The notes under the pieces were generated by a model, which was not told where the DNA came from, did not search any database, and saw only the letters and a program-made list of their open reading frames with translations. From contig OZ038423.1 of the NCBI GenBank assembly GCA_964036155.1, forward strand, positions 25,807,249 to 25,871,248: 64,000 nt of DNA. Direction: 5' to 3'. A program made the translations under genes and the position numbers. The DNA is from Diploscapter coronatus (lineage: Eukaryota; Nematoda; Chromadorea; Rhabditida; Rhabditidae). This document shows positions 30,127-43,124 of this stretch, in pieces; the first letter of the stretch is position 1; each line of letters begins with the position of its first letter.

Positions 30127-32714
30127 ATGTCGACGTCGCCTTTGAATCCGACGACGTCAGGCTTTCTGAAGCCATCGTACTACGAATCTAGCCCTCCAAC
30201 GAAGTGGCCCAGGGCAGTTACCCCGAATCGACGACAATCCATAATTTATGCCAGTGGGAGTGAGTCTGGAAACGAGGGGAATTTCGACTATAAAAGTCCG
30301 AATTTTTCAAAAGTGAGATATTTTTGAGAAAAATTAAGGTTAGGAAATTTTTAGGACTCGAATTTTTCAATTTTCTCGCCCCACACTCCTCATTCACTGT
30401 CAGCGAACAATATTCACATGAGCTCCACTCCCTCTCCATTTAGGTAAGGTTAAAATAGAGGATTTTCGAAAATTTAACGACTCGTTCCCCAGAATTTTTT
30501 CCTCCCCATCGATCAGCACTCGGGCTTTGCGTCTCTCGACCACGGAAAATGTTATCGGTAAGTACGAAAAAGCTTACAAAGTGCGGGAAAATGTCATGGT
30601 TGATTCTCAGCTCTTATCAATTTTTCCATCGGTAAACATTAAACAAGCAAAGAGCTTGAATTCTCTTAACTTCCCCAAAATTGCTACGGGAAATCCAGTA
30701 CTCGACCCTTACAGTATCGAAATTATAATTCAGGTATAAATTAAGGTATCCGATTACAAGAGACCCCTACCGATGCTCAGAACAACAAAGAGAACCCGAC
30801 TTTCCAAGTCACTCGAATTCAACCATCCCAAGTCCAAACCAATAGTCAAGCGAGCCGGTACTTGCTTAAAAATTTTAAATCTAAATGAATTTTTAAGATG
30901 CCTAAATTTGGGAGACTCCCCAGAAGAATCTGATCCAGATAAGACCATGCCGATGAGATATGGCGATTCAAGCATCCCTGAAACCCCCAGCAAGGCTTTA
31001 CTGGTACTCAATTTCTCAATTTTTGTTCCCTGTATAATTCGCCAGTTCACTATGATCGCCATTTGTGAAATTCACTAAACTGTGAGGGTAGAGAGTGGAG
31101 GAAAAAGAACTGATGAATTATACAGGCACTTGCGTTCCCTCTCTTTAAAGAACTGCTAAGGGTGGTGGGTGTACTCTCGCTATTCTGTGAATCTAGCCTC
31201 GGCAAACGCGATCGCGCAGCAACCGAAAGGAAAAAGTCACATTGATTAATTGCTGCTCTGTATCGATTTCTTTCTAATTCTTTGGCATTCTTCTGCTGTT
31301 TTATCGAATCAATGAATAGAAACAATGCAATTACTCATCTTGCCCATTGTCATTTATTCTTTCTTTTCATTGACTTCGAAAAGGGCTTCTTGTAAAAACC
31401 GTACATTTGTAAAATCTATATGATTGTATACAAGGGATAGGGGTAGGGAAAAGTAGGCTATGTGTTGATCTCAAAATGATGAGCAGCATGTGCAGAGTGT
31501 TTCTCGAAAAAAAGTTAGCCTAACCTACCGAGCTCTCTACCCTTATCCCTATTTTGCTAGTGAACGATTTTTACAAGAAGCCTTGAAAAGAAGCGGTACA
31601 TGTGTAGAGGGGTCCTCAGTTTTTGAAATTGAAAAAAGAGATGTTCAGTACGACATGGACTTCCTCGGACATAACGAATATGACGGACTTTTGCCGTTTC
31701 CTCAAACCTCTCCGATAAATGATCATCTGATTGAAATTGCGAGAGCTGATTTTTCCTACGACCATTTTGATCAACCATGCTGCTCGACGTTCGATAGGTA
31801 AATCGGAAAATTGAAGATCTCGGAAATACAATTTTTACTGATCCGAACAAAATTTCAGCGCTCTGGGAAGCTCTCTAGATAGCCAATCTCTGACTTTGCC
31901 TGGACAAATTGATCACTTTCAATCGGATTCCAATTTGACTGGAGACGAACATGTCTCTCCGGAAACCCCGACTTCATTCAAAAAAGCGATGGCCGAAGTT
32001 TTGAGGCAGGGAACTTTGAAGCCTAGACAGCTTTTGGTAGTCTTTAAATTATGATAGAATAACTTAATCGAAATTATAGGAGCACGATGAGAATCAACCA
32101 TCTTCAAACGTTAAGCCTACTGAATCACCGCTAGTGCCATTGTGCACTAGTACTCCAGTGGAAATGGTATGAAATTTCAACTCTAAATTTGAAGGAAGAA
32201 ATATTTAAGATCCCTCCAAAATCGAGGATCGCTAAGAATGCGAAAGAACTCTCTAAAATTATTCCTATTCAACCGGAAAGCGCTCTATCTGAGGATGGGA
32301 TGCGACCTCCGAAGAAACCTCTGAGACCGGTAAAAATTAAATTAAACCATCTATTTTTCGCTAGGCATTTTCTAATGATTACGCAATATTTCCTTATCAT
32401 TCTTCTCAGATATAATCCCTTTGACCTCGTTACTCGAATGTTTCGTAGTTTAGTCTATAAAATTGACTTTGATACAAGATTAGAAGAAATGTCATTATCT
32501 TTGAAATACTCCGAATCAAGTCTGACCTTGATCAAATGTTAAATTCGACCTACTTTAGTATTCTCGAAGATGGATCAGAATTGTGACGGGCGGTACGAAG
32601 GCCCAGAAGGAAATGGTGCTAGCGGCTCAAGTTTTGCTGAGGAAAAGAGCTGTCGATAAAAATATGCCACCCTATGTTTCTCCCTACGAAGGAACGCCAT
32701 GTTTGGACTTCTGA
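30127..32714 (+). CDS. Ser/Pro-rich protein with SPETP-type motifs, not recognised
   Basis: ATG 30127 follows TCTACAG closely. Clear exons: MSTSPLNPTTSGFLKPSYYE...; DSNFSIFSPHTPHSLSANN; RIFSSPSISTRALRLSTTEN with a long continuation; RPLPMLRTTKRTRLSKSLEF to SSIPETPSKALL; a Phe/Asp-rich exon ending QPCCSTFDR; ALGSSLDSQSLTL to EHVSPETPTSFKKAMAEVLR; a short EHDENQPSSN exon; and IPPKSRIAKNAKELSK to PPKKPLRP. Many Ser/Thr-Pro sites and repeated PETP motifs suggest a disordered phosphoprotein, possibly cell-cycle linked (inference). The C-terminus is unresolved: YNPFDLVTRMF and a last exon ending SPYEGTPCLDF (TGA 32712-32714) are open, but phases do not match. One intron ends in AAG (32209/32210), and one junction near 30734-30760 would need an intron of about 27 bp. 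Confidence 0.55.
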
Positions 32715-34615
32715 ATCAAGTCGGACCTTTGAAATTTTCAGGTTCTGAGCTTTATTCAATCCTTACAAGTTTATGATATTCAAATTTACACTCGGTGAAA
32801 ATATCAGTCGTTTTACTAATGCACGAAAATATTGACGCATCTATATCGTGCGATCTTACACGAATTACTATTATAATTCTTCTAGTCCGATATATTTTCA
32901 AATTATTATTTATTCGTAAGTTATTTTCTGAAATTATGCAATATTCAATTGAATCCTCGATTAAAATGCAATCAAACTCAAGTTCTTTTGGTCACGTTTA
33001 TCTTTCATAAGTTTTTCTAAGTTATTATATCTCATTTTAAACCCAACTTTTTACTTAATTAAAATTAAGTCTTTCTATGATAAATCCAGTCAATCTTGTA
33101 TATTTTCAAACGATTTTTTGAATTTCGAATAAATTACTATTAAACGAATTTCATTGAGTCTTATCAGAAGGTTCAGAATACTTGAACACTTTCTATAGTT
33201 TTTCCTTATCATGTAGCAATTTATCAATTATAGACGTTGAGACTTTGAAACGTGTTTCAAGTGATAAAATTGATAACTTTTACCTAAGAAGATCAACCTG
33301 TAACCCCCTTGAAAGTGAGAGAATCAAACATTTCCTTTCAGAGAGCGGTCATTTCCAACATTGATAGTCTACGTAAGCGTGATTTTTCCTAGTTCGCATG
33401 GACTTTAAAGTTTTACCTCAATCGCTTTTCTCCGTCTATGATAAAGCGTGCTAAGATTCTGTTGAAATTTGATACGTGAGGAAGTTTTGTTACACTCTTC
33501 GAGGAATTTTAGTCAGGTCTACATGTTTCGATCAAATTTAATTGAGGAATCATTTTTGTTAATGAAAATCATACAACAATTATCAAATGGGCGTGCGTCT
33601 TTCTAGTCGAATTCTTGCCACACGATTACCTGAAAAGCGGTAATTTGAACATCGATTTTTGCCCTTTGAAAATTTCATCTATTTCTCTTGTCAAGGTTGC
33701 CTAGGAACGTTGAAAAATTCATTATTCTTTACGATTCCACTTATGATTTATCGCTATGAGTTTTCTTGCCTTTCTATGGGGATTTTCAACAGATATTTTC
33801 GAAAAAAATGTCATCATTCTACCTACCTTTAAGGAAATTTGGCGATAATTAATTGGCCCCATATCAAATTTTGTCGCAATTTACGACTTCCTTATCATTG
33901 AACTTCATCGTTACCAGATTGTTTTTTATATTTGAGTACTTTATGATTCTTCCTATGTTTTCTTGAAGATTTTCGTTTCCAAACATAATAGTTTTCAAAA
34001 TATCGCCATTTTTCAGCATCTACAATGACTTTTCGAAAATATTCGACTTTTTTGCATCTGCCTCTATTTTTATTCTTTCGAGTTCGAGAATTTCTTTCGT
34101 CGACCGTCTTTTTATCGTTTCATTTTTCTGCACGGAATGTTTATTCAGGGTGTGGGTTTAGTTGTGTATCGAACAACGGTTTTCACGCAGAATCTCAAGC
34201 ATTCGCCGACTTTTCCGATTTTTCATTTTGCCTGCGAAAATCGAAAGTTCATTGGTCATTATATCATTATCTTTTCGATTTGTAATTTCCACACCAAATA
34301 TCAATTACCGTTAATCATTGCAAATAACGGGTACATCGTTTTAGCTCGTTTTCCGACTCTTCCGCTCAAATTTTTGTTTTATCCTTTGGCAAATCCCCTT
34401 TTATCTTTCGAATCTGTAGATTTTCTAAATTTTTCAGGTTTCTGTAAAAACTATATTTCCTTCAAAAATTCCCCGTTTCCTCTTTTTTCCACAGAAAATT
34501 CGCATTTGCTCATGTTTTTTTTCTTCTGATTTCTTGTAGAAAATTCGTCATTTCTTCTCAGAAGTTTTCTAGTTTTCTATTCTGCCCCGAAAAATTCAAC
34601 TCTTCAGCCCCAAAA
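32715..34615. other. Intergenic region, nothing recognised
   Basis: About 1.9 kb, strongly AT-rich with many TTTT runs. Plus-strand open frames near 34.0-34.5 kb are Phe/Leu/Ser-rich with no domain and no splice pattern. Probably non-coding. Confidence 0.5.
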
Positions 34616-36376
34616 ATGGCAGTCGAGACTCCTGACAGTTTGACTTCGTTTATTTCGTCCGTCGTGCTGCCTTCCACCGCTCCAAACGATATTCGGGGCC
34701 TAGTCAGCAAAATTGAAAAGGTACCATTTTTCCTTTAAAATTCTCAGAATTAATCATTTTTAGAAGCTAAACACAAATGTCCTTTCACGATTATTTTTCA
34801 AACTACTGTTCTTTACAACTATTTAAGCTTTTCAGAAATGTGCCCCCGAGCTGTTTTCCCGAGTCCGCTTCACCATTGAGGACTTTCTTCGCGAGTTACA
34901 CATCGCCCTCATCGTCGTCGACTTCCAGAACGACTTCGTAAATGGATCTCTGAGCATTCTAGTAAACCATTTACCCCATAATTCGAAATAATTACGTTGG
35001 AAAAATGGCGAATTGAGTTGCAGGCTTGTGCAAGATTTGGTTTTTTCCGAAAATTCTCAATAACTCGATCTTGAATTTCATGTCTTTCATTCAAAATGAC
35101 AAGTCATCGTTTTTCTTCTTTTAAAAATGAATCTTTAGTAAATTCCAGAACGGCCCCGCCCAGCAAGACCCACAAGCCGTCATTCCGCCGCTGAACAAAC
35201 TCATCTCCCTGGACGGATTCAAAATGGTCGTCTATACGATGGTATGCAATGTTTAGTATCTTTAAAGAATGTGCTGATATTTCTGAAAAGGATCTATTTT
35301 TGCGTCATAACGTGATATTAAAAATAGCGACCTCAAATTCTCAGGACTGGCATCCCCCAAACCACATCTCGTTCTACGACCACGCCAAAGACAGTGACCG
35401 GGTTTTGTCGGCTCAAGACCAAAAGCGCCATCTCAAGGCGTTCGATGTGGTGCGGTTCGAGAGTCCGCATACTGAACAGGTAAAACACATGACGTCACAT
35501 TTTAGAGGGCGTCATCTCAAAATTTGATGGCGTCATAAAATTTAAAAAGGCATAATATAAAAACCAAAATAGCGTCAATTTTTAGGTCCTCTACCCCTCG
35601 CACTGCGTGAAAAATACCTGGGGCGCGGCGTTGCACGATGACGTAAAAATCGTGGAAAATGCCTTTTTTGTGGAGAAAGGCACCGACGTACTCGTGGACT
35701 CCTATTCGGGATTCGCCAATAATGACGGGCTGAAAAAGTAGGAAATTTTTTGAAAATAAAACTTTTCTTACAAACCCCATCGTTTCTTACTAGGTTTTCT
35801 TCCTATAAAATTTTAGAACATTTTTTCTTTCTTCCCAACGGAAAAATTACGAAAAATGAGAATTTGAAAAAGGTAGTAGTTTGCAGATCGAAACTGGAAT
35901 CCATGCTGCGATCAGAGAGGATCAATTGCGTGATAACGTGCGGTCTAGCGTATGATATTTGCGTGATGTACACGGCTCGTGACGCTGCCAAACTCGGATT
36001 CCTTACCACCGTTATTAAGGATTGCAGGTAAAACAATCAACTTTAATCTTTTCATCATTTTTCTATTTTTTCCTACGAGATCAAATTTTGCTTGTAGGCT
36101 ACATGAACCTTGTTCGAGTGGCACTTTCTCACTTCATTTTCAATAGTTATGAGATTTTTAAAATAAAATCTTGTGAAAGTTAAAAAGTTCTAAAGAAAGT
36201 TTGAATTTTTCAGCTCGGGCCTTTCCGATGAGAAAATCGAGGAGGCGAATCAAATCTTCGCTGAAAATAACATCGCCGTCAACACGGAATCTGAGGCTGA
36301 ACTGATTATGACGTCGAAAAAAATCCCGCTCGAATGGATCAGTGCTGTCATCAGTCAGAAGCTGGGTATCAAATAA
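34616..36376 (+). CDS. Nicotinamidase (isochorismatase family)
   Basis: Seven exons from MAVETPDSLTSFISS (ATG 34616, shortly after CTTCAG) to QKLGIK and TAA at 36374-36376. The isochorismatase fold begins at IALIVVDFQNDFVNGSL, with the catalytic Asp. DWHPPNHISFYDH supplies the metal-binding Asp/His set. VLYPSHCVKNTWGAAL and CGLAYDICV follow, the latter with the nucleophilic Cys. The family hydrolyses nicotinamide to nicotinate and ammonia and feeds the NAD+ salvage pathway of nematodes and arthropods (PNC-1/Naam), absent from vertebrates. An N-terminal extension of about 60 residues precedes the fold. No signal peptide is apparent, so cytosolic or nuclear action is likely. Confidence 0.92.
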
Positions 36377-38395
36377 TTCTCCTATTCTTAGCAATTCTTT
36401 TTATCATATCAGTAATCATTGGAACACCCATAATATATTTCTGCTGAATTAGAAAGCATGATTCTTTATTCTGATAGGTCTTCGAAAAAGATTATTTTTA
36501 TGCAGATAATACATGCTAACCATAATTTTATTTCGTTATTATTTTGTCGGCTACTAGAAGGTCATGAATTTTTCGCATTTTCATAACGTTTATTAGAAGA
36601 CGATCTCTATGATTATTATGAATCTTCTAGAGATGATATGAATAACCATACAAACTCGATAACTTTACCATATTCACGCTTTATTCAATTTATTCAAAAT
36701 GATTTATTATCTTACCTGTCAAACATTCTGTTTTATTCAATTTGAATCGATCTATTTGGACATAAATTTCATCTGAGATTCTCGAAATGAACAATCCAAC
36801 AATTCACAAACATTGAAAATCACAAATATTATCTTTTGAAGAAGATGAATAAAAATTTTCATGAGGAATGTTGAAAATACGCGAGGTGTAGCTTGAATAA
36901 TTCAATACGTGGGTGCGAGTTATGTGCTTGTTTATATTTCAAGCTCTCCGTTGGCATTCCTTTTAGCTTTTTCCGTTCACAAATTCCAAAAAACCGCATT
37001 TTCGTCAAATATGGATTTTTCTACAAAATTAGATTTTGCTTTAAAAATTGTCTGTTAGAACGTATGAATTTCAGATTAGTTGAGGGTGTATTTACCCCAT
37101 TTTTCTTGGCTCGAATTTTCAATTTGGCCCCATTTTTCAAATTTTTGTCTTCTGGTTGGCTTTCTGCACATTTCAGAACAGCTCATACAGCATTCATAGC
37201 TAAATGTCAAATCTCTTTTCTTTTTCTTCTTTTTAGGCGAAAATTGAGATGTCTTAGGAAAAAAGTTCGCGAATTCGAGTTGTCAGTAGAGTTTGGATGA
37301 TGGATCAAGATTAAAGAGTCGAAAACTCGGAGATTTCATAAAATAAAAACTCAGACATTTGTATTTTATTTTTTTACTTTCAACTTTAATATTTCATGAA
37401 GCTCAATGCTATTTGATAGGCGTACCTAATTTTTAAACATCATTACATATTTCTAAATATTTTATTATTTTAAAGCATATTTTACATAAATTTAAATATA
37501 TCATGTCTAAACACTTGTATAATCGTTTCTTCGAATCTACCCGAGTTTTCAGCCCTAACTATTCTTTTGCAAGTCTTCATCAATGAAGCATGTCCTCCTT
37601 ACTCTATGCCATTTACTCTGACCTCTGCCCCACGCTTAATCATATGCCTCTGTCAGAGACGCAGAGCGTGCTCTTTTATTCATCAACCGATTGCTCGCTT
37701 CCACATGTCCAATTTTCACCGAGTCTGCAATGGGCCCTTTGTCTCCCGTTTTTCTCTAAATTTTCCCTAAAATGGTCTATAGGGACAATTTTTACTTTTT
37801 CTAGAGAAAATTTCCAAAGTTTTCAACTAATTTTCCAAAATACTGCTAGTTATGAGCGTTTTAGATTATATGTCTAGCTTACTCGGCTCAGAAATCATCC
37901 AAGTTGTAGTAACTTAAAAATTCTTAAAATAGACCACGTTTGAGTGATTTTGCAAATCAAATCTCTTTTTTATGCTAAAGATTCAATTTTTACTGCTCTA
38001 ACTCTTTTCTTCTCTATCAATTTCTTTTTTCAGTAGTATTAGGTTTTTATTCGAAGCTTTGTCCCTTCGTTTCCCTGACCCATTGTGCGTTATTTTGATT
38101 GTTTTTCCCTGAAACCGATTATTTTTAATTTACACCAACGAATACCGCGACACTTTGCATGTTATTTTTGACATTTTACGACGATTTTCATCATCTTGTT
38201 GGTTCTTCGAGCAACCTTTGAGTTTTTTCACTGAATTCGTTAGAAATTTTGTGCTCTTTTTCTATGCTTGACTAATTTATCCGATTTTCATTGTAGCTTT
38301 CGCTAATGAAAAAGCGTATTTCATCTAGATAATTTTTTCTTTTTAAAGTACATTTTATATTTTATATTTCAGGTTTAGATTAAATTTGCAATCTA
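36377..38395. other. Intergenic region, nothing recognised
   Basis: About 2 kb, AT-rich. A 135-codon plus frame at 36893-37300 is Phe/Cys-rich with no domain, and I judge it spurious. The promoter of the receptor gene at 38.4 kb must lie at its right end. Confidence 0.5.
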
Positions 38396-41300
38396 ATGCT
38401 CAAAAAGGCGATATATCTGTTTGGCTGTACATTTTCTTCGTCGCTGTTTTTGGTGATATGGATATTCGGCTCTGGGTCGGCTGATAGTGGGGATTTCAAA
38501 TCTTATCGATTACCCCCGAAACTTTCTGCAAACCCACCTAATTTCTAATGCATGATCGACTTACCTCTTCGCAAATTCACCCCCATTTCAAATTGGCTGC
38601 TTTTTTTTTTCGAGCCAAACCACCCTCACAAAACATACTTCAAATGCATTATGAATAATTGAAAAACTCTCAAAAATGGAGAAGGGATAATTGAAAGTTT
38701 GTGAAATTGAATTTTTGAAAATTTTGAACTCTTAGGGCAAGCACTATTAGACGAAACGGGTGAATTTCTGCCGCATATCAGATTAGCCAAAGATTTGATG
38801 GATACTAGGAGGTAATAAATTTTAAAAATGAAAAATTATAGGATAAATCCCGAAATTTTTCCCTTAATACATTATATTGAGGTATTTTATGCATTTAGAA
38901 ATTCTTAAAATTAAAAATAGCATTTCCTAACTACAACATCATTCCCATTTGATTTTTGTTTTACAATAAATAACATGCTATTTTTGAATTTCAAGAATTT
39001 ACTTATTAGATGACCCAGTATATTTTTATCTCAAAATATTAAACCGTGCTTTGGTTTAAAGTTTGATGTTATTCTTTCAGATATGACAACCGAGTTCGGC
39101 CCGTCCAAAATCATTCGCAATCCACGACCGTGCTCTTCTCAATGAGTCTATACCAAATTCTGGCGATTGTAAAGCATTATTTAAATAATTTATCCGCCGA
39201 GTTTTCGCTGGATCTCGAGTTTCCACTCGAATGAACCTGAAAATTGGGGCGAAGAATCAATGGAATTTCATATTCTCATATTTAGAACGAAAAACAACAG
39301 AGCATCGACTTAAATGTGTGGGCTATACAGAAATGGAATGACGATTTTCTGGGTAAAAATGAAATTGCAAAAATAGAAAGTATATGTTATTTCTAAATTT
39401 CTTAGGATGGAACCCCTATCTCTATGGCATGATTAACACCACGATTTTGCCGTTTGAAGCCATTTGGCTTCCAGACACCTATATCTATAATAGGCTTGTT
39501 TTAAATGGATTTTTAACTTTTATACGTGTAAATTTAGCGTGGTTATGAATCGAGAAGAGACTGAAAGGTACATCAATGTTGTGGTGACGACGAACTATTG
39601 GAAAGGCGAAAAGGGGGCGGAAGTCAAATTTATGTATCCGGCACTTTATAGGACTAGTTGTTTGCTGGATATTAGGTAAATATCGAGACAAAATACAAAT
39701 AATAATAATTTCAATCAAAACTCCTTGTTAATTGAATATGCTTCGAGGCCGCAAATGGTTTTGCAAAATTCCTAATTTCAAGAAATTTCCTATTCCAAAT
39801 GATCAAATTCGGTGTAACTAAGATATTTGTGAAGAGACAGCGAAGTAAAAATCATCTTGGACCGAGCAAATTAGTCGAAACCGATCAGCGAAACGAACAG
39901 AACTTTTGTTCCCTCACCGGCGATTATCTTGAGTGTACGCGCACTTCCTGATATAATTTTATGGGCAAGGTCCATTTCTGTGAATGGTTCATCGAATCCG
40001 ATTATGCCGATTCGCTTTGAAGAGGAGTTGTTCCCCATTTTTGGGTTTCAAATGACCACTTCTTTGAATAGAAAAGAAAATGCAAGGGGGAGAAGTTGGT
40101 GCCCCTAAATGTGCTATTTCGAAATGTTAAAATAATGTACACGACAAGTTGATTACCATATTGGCTATATGCTAATGTACATTTCTCAAATTAAAATATT
40201 TAGCTATTTCCCTTACGACCAGCAAAATTGCAAACTAACGATATCCTCCTGGACTTCATCGAAAAGCGACATCGACTATATGCCTGAGTATGAATCGGTG
40301 AACTTGGACAACTTTATTCCCAATGAAGAGTGGGTCGTCGTTAGCTTTAACGTTAAACGGGTCGAGGTGGATTAGTTAGATTCATAAAATTTTTAAATAT
40401 ATATTTTCAGCAGAAATTTGTATGCTGCCCAGGTCCTTTTATTATTTCTAATAAGTAGCATCTTATTCGAAATTTATAGAGCCCTGGGTGTTATTAGAAG
40501 CCTCTCTCGTAGTCAGGCGAAAGCCCCTGTATTACATCGTGAATTTGGTGATACCGACTTCGGTCATCACGTTGGTTGCAGTGACAGGATTTTTCACTGC
40601 TGCTTCAACGTCCTCTGAACGGTATTTTAAAAATTCGAAAAGTCGAAACTCTAATTCTCAGACGCGAAAAGCTATCGTTAGGAATCGACTCTCTTCTAGC
40701 AATGTCGATTTTGATGATGATGGTTAGCGAGCAAATGCCCACTACCAGTGAAGGAGTACCGTTGTTTGGTAATCGATGCCAAAAATTGTAACTTTAGCGG
40801 AAATGTCAAAGTTTAGGACTATTCTACTTGACGATAATATTTATCATATTCATCGGAACGCTGTTCACAGCATTTGTATTGAATGTGCACCTACAGAAAA
40901 TATACAGCAAACCCGTATCGCCGATTATTTCATTTATATTCTTCCACAAAGTAGGTCAACATTAGTCTGAAAATAAAATATGAATTAAGATGACTGAATG
41001 GCTTCACATGCAACCGCCAACCCAATTAATTGAACTTTGGGAGGAAACCGGAGTTAGATATGGCGTTACGAAACAAATTGCTAAGCAGCGAGCGGTAGGC
41101 CTTAGACTATTCATTTTATACGTAGGGTCCTCACGTAGATATGCCAAGTAGCATTTCGGGATAATTTTCTTGCACAAGTAGATAATCAGAAATGTTAATA
41201 GAAATTTCGCGAAGAACAAATAATTTTACAAATTTCTGACTGAAAAGTCACAAAAATCATTTACCCGAGATGAGCACGTTTTTGTAAACGAAATATTGCT

Positions 41301-42537
41301 TGTGCGCGGGTATAAAAACACATTTTTGCAAGGGAGCGGAGTTTGGGGACTCTATACGGCTTACAGTAGCAGACAAAAGTATTGGGTCATCCTCTCATAT
41401 CTGTGCCGATTTTCAGCTAACGCTCAGGGCTTTTCAGTTATCGGGTTGAGTTGAAAATGTGCACGCATAACAGCACGTGTAAAACATGCCAGTATACCAG
41501 GCTCCAGTTCAATCTGATTAGTGCTGAAGTCAAAACTGAAACCGAATAGAATATGTGGATGACCCAATACTTTTGTCCGCTACTGTATATATTTGGTCAT
41601 CCAATAATTTTCGAAGCTTTTAAAATTAGCACCCTGAATTCACGGTATTTTCCACTATCTGATCAGAAATATCTAATAGAACACACATATTTGAATTTTA
41701 TTGACTCCAAAAACCCATTGAATGACTCAATATATAAACTGTATAAGTATAGCTATTATTCACAATAATAAATAACATAAATATAGTATTTTAGAAGCAA
41801 TACAAGGACAAGGCTAACGAGAAAAGGTTCCGCCAGATTCCATCTACCGTCTCTCAACAAGCTGCGACAGTAGATGGCGTCAAACGAACTCAAGCTCGAG
41901 AGAACTGGCGACGACTTACGAAACGAATTAGTGAGAAGTCGCGAGATGGAACTTTACCGAGCCCCTTAACTCTGACACTGCCTCAGCCTAGACAGGTTAG
42001 AATCGAGAAAGATCATAGACAACTAGCACGACTACACTATAACGAAACTTGTAATATTAAAATTTTAGGAAAAGTGAGATTAATTTACATAGTAGTTTTG
42101 CTAAATATTAGCTTTATTAAATTTAAATATGAACTTCTCATTGAAAGTTTTAAGTTCCGAGCCCGACCTCCCTCAATTTGTTTCGACGATATTCCGAGCG
42201 TTCTGATGCATAGTTCTTCCGAAATGAGTGCAACGGAAAACAACTTATTCGAGAGCAAATTAAAACGACGGTATTTTAAACTATTTATTATATATAGCAA
42301 TAAATTAGAATTTTAGATATGCCCTAGAATGGGAATACTTAGCGACCGTACTAGATAGAGTTTTACTGATTCTCTTCTCGATTTTGGTGGTCTTAGTCAC
42401 GCTAATGATGATACTAGTCGGAGAGGCCATGCATTTATCGTATGAATATGAAGCAAATCAGGTATTTTTCAAGCATTTCCAAATCTTTATGCCAGTTTCA
42501 GGAACGAGAACGTCTACTCGCAAATAAGCATAATTAA
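38396..42537 (+). CDS. Nicotinic acetylcholine receptor-like alpha subunit (Cys-loop ion channel)
   Basis: A signal-peptide exon MLKKAIYLFGCTFSSSLFLV (38396) is followed by ligand-binding-domain exons: YDNRVRPVQNHSQSTTV, DLNVWAIQKWNDDFLGWNP, LPDTYIYN. The Cys-loop runs from CLLDI to YFPYDQQNC with 13 residues between the cysteines. A vicinal pair in KFVCCPEPW marks an alpha subunit. RRKPLYYIVNLVIPTSVI starts M1, REKLSLGIDSLLAMSILMMM is M2 (Glu before the pore helix suggests cation selectivity), and FYLTIIFIIFIGTLFTAFVL is M3. A long basic M3-M4 loop and the M4 helix (VLLILFSILVVLVTLMMIL) follow, ending ERERLLANKHN at TAA 42535-42537. Odd points: a GC-AG intron (donor 39494), two AAG acceptors (40989/40990 and 42154/42155), an ambiguous M2-M3 junction near 40765-40800, and a Tc1-type insertion in the loop intron. 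Confidence 0.85.
41364..41585. mobile_element. Tc1/mariner-type MITE in a receptor intron
   Basis: 222 bp with terminal inverted repeats of at least 27 bp (CAGTAGCAGACAAAAGTATT... and its complement) differing at one position. It is flanked by TA dinucleotides (41362-41363 and 41586-41587). There is no transposase frame, so it is non-autonomous. Confidence 0.85.
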
Positions 42538-43124
42538 ATTATCCATTCGTATACGATTTTCAGTCATTTATTTTATTCATTCAAGCTTAATAAATCTGAT
42601 ATAATAATAATGCATTCAAAAGTTGTGAGGAATACAGGCTTGAAATCACCAAAACAGTGTAGGTTGCTGGTGCTTAGAGCGTATAGGCGCGGCGGAGTAC
42701 AGCTAAATTCCAATATTCTTTTTTCGACTTTTCCAAAGTTTAGCCCTATATGTGGTCTATGATGAAAAAGCTACAGTAGATTGAAGTTCCACTTGGGTCT
42801 AAGACCTACTCACACATATACTCTGAAGCTGAGTGAAAAATGGATTCAGAATAATCGATCTCTAAAATTTTGAATTAAATGGATTTTTCCGTACGAATGC
42901 GATGAACACTTAGAGAAAGTAAGTTTTTCTTCGAATTTCACACTATCTTGCACTTATTTATTAATGATCAAAGTCTATATTGCCATAAAAATATTTTTGG
43001 TAGCCAGATTAACTTATTAATTGTCAACAACACATATGTACAAAATATATGCATAAAGTTCCGTATGTTTATCAGGACTTTCTTTTATACGAAAGAAAAT
43101 TCTGATATTTTGAAAAATCTACGC
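42538..43124. other. Convergent 3' flanks of receptor gene and MFSD8-like gene A
   Basis: About 590 bp, AT-rich, between convergent genes. No gene or repeat recognised. Confidence 0.5.

Noticed and set aside
34025..34529. Plus frames rich in Phe/Leu/Ser upstream of nicotinamidase
   Set aside because: T-rich DNA, no domain, no splice pattern, no start context.
36893..37300. 135-codon plus frame
   Set aside because: Phe/Cys-rich translation of T-rich DNA; nothing recognisable.
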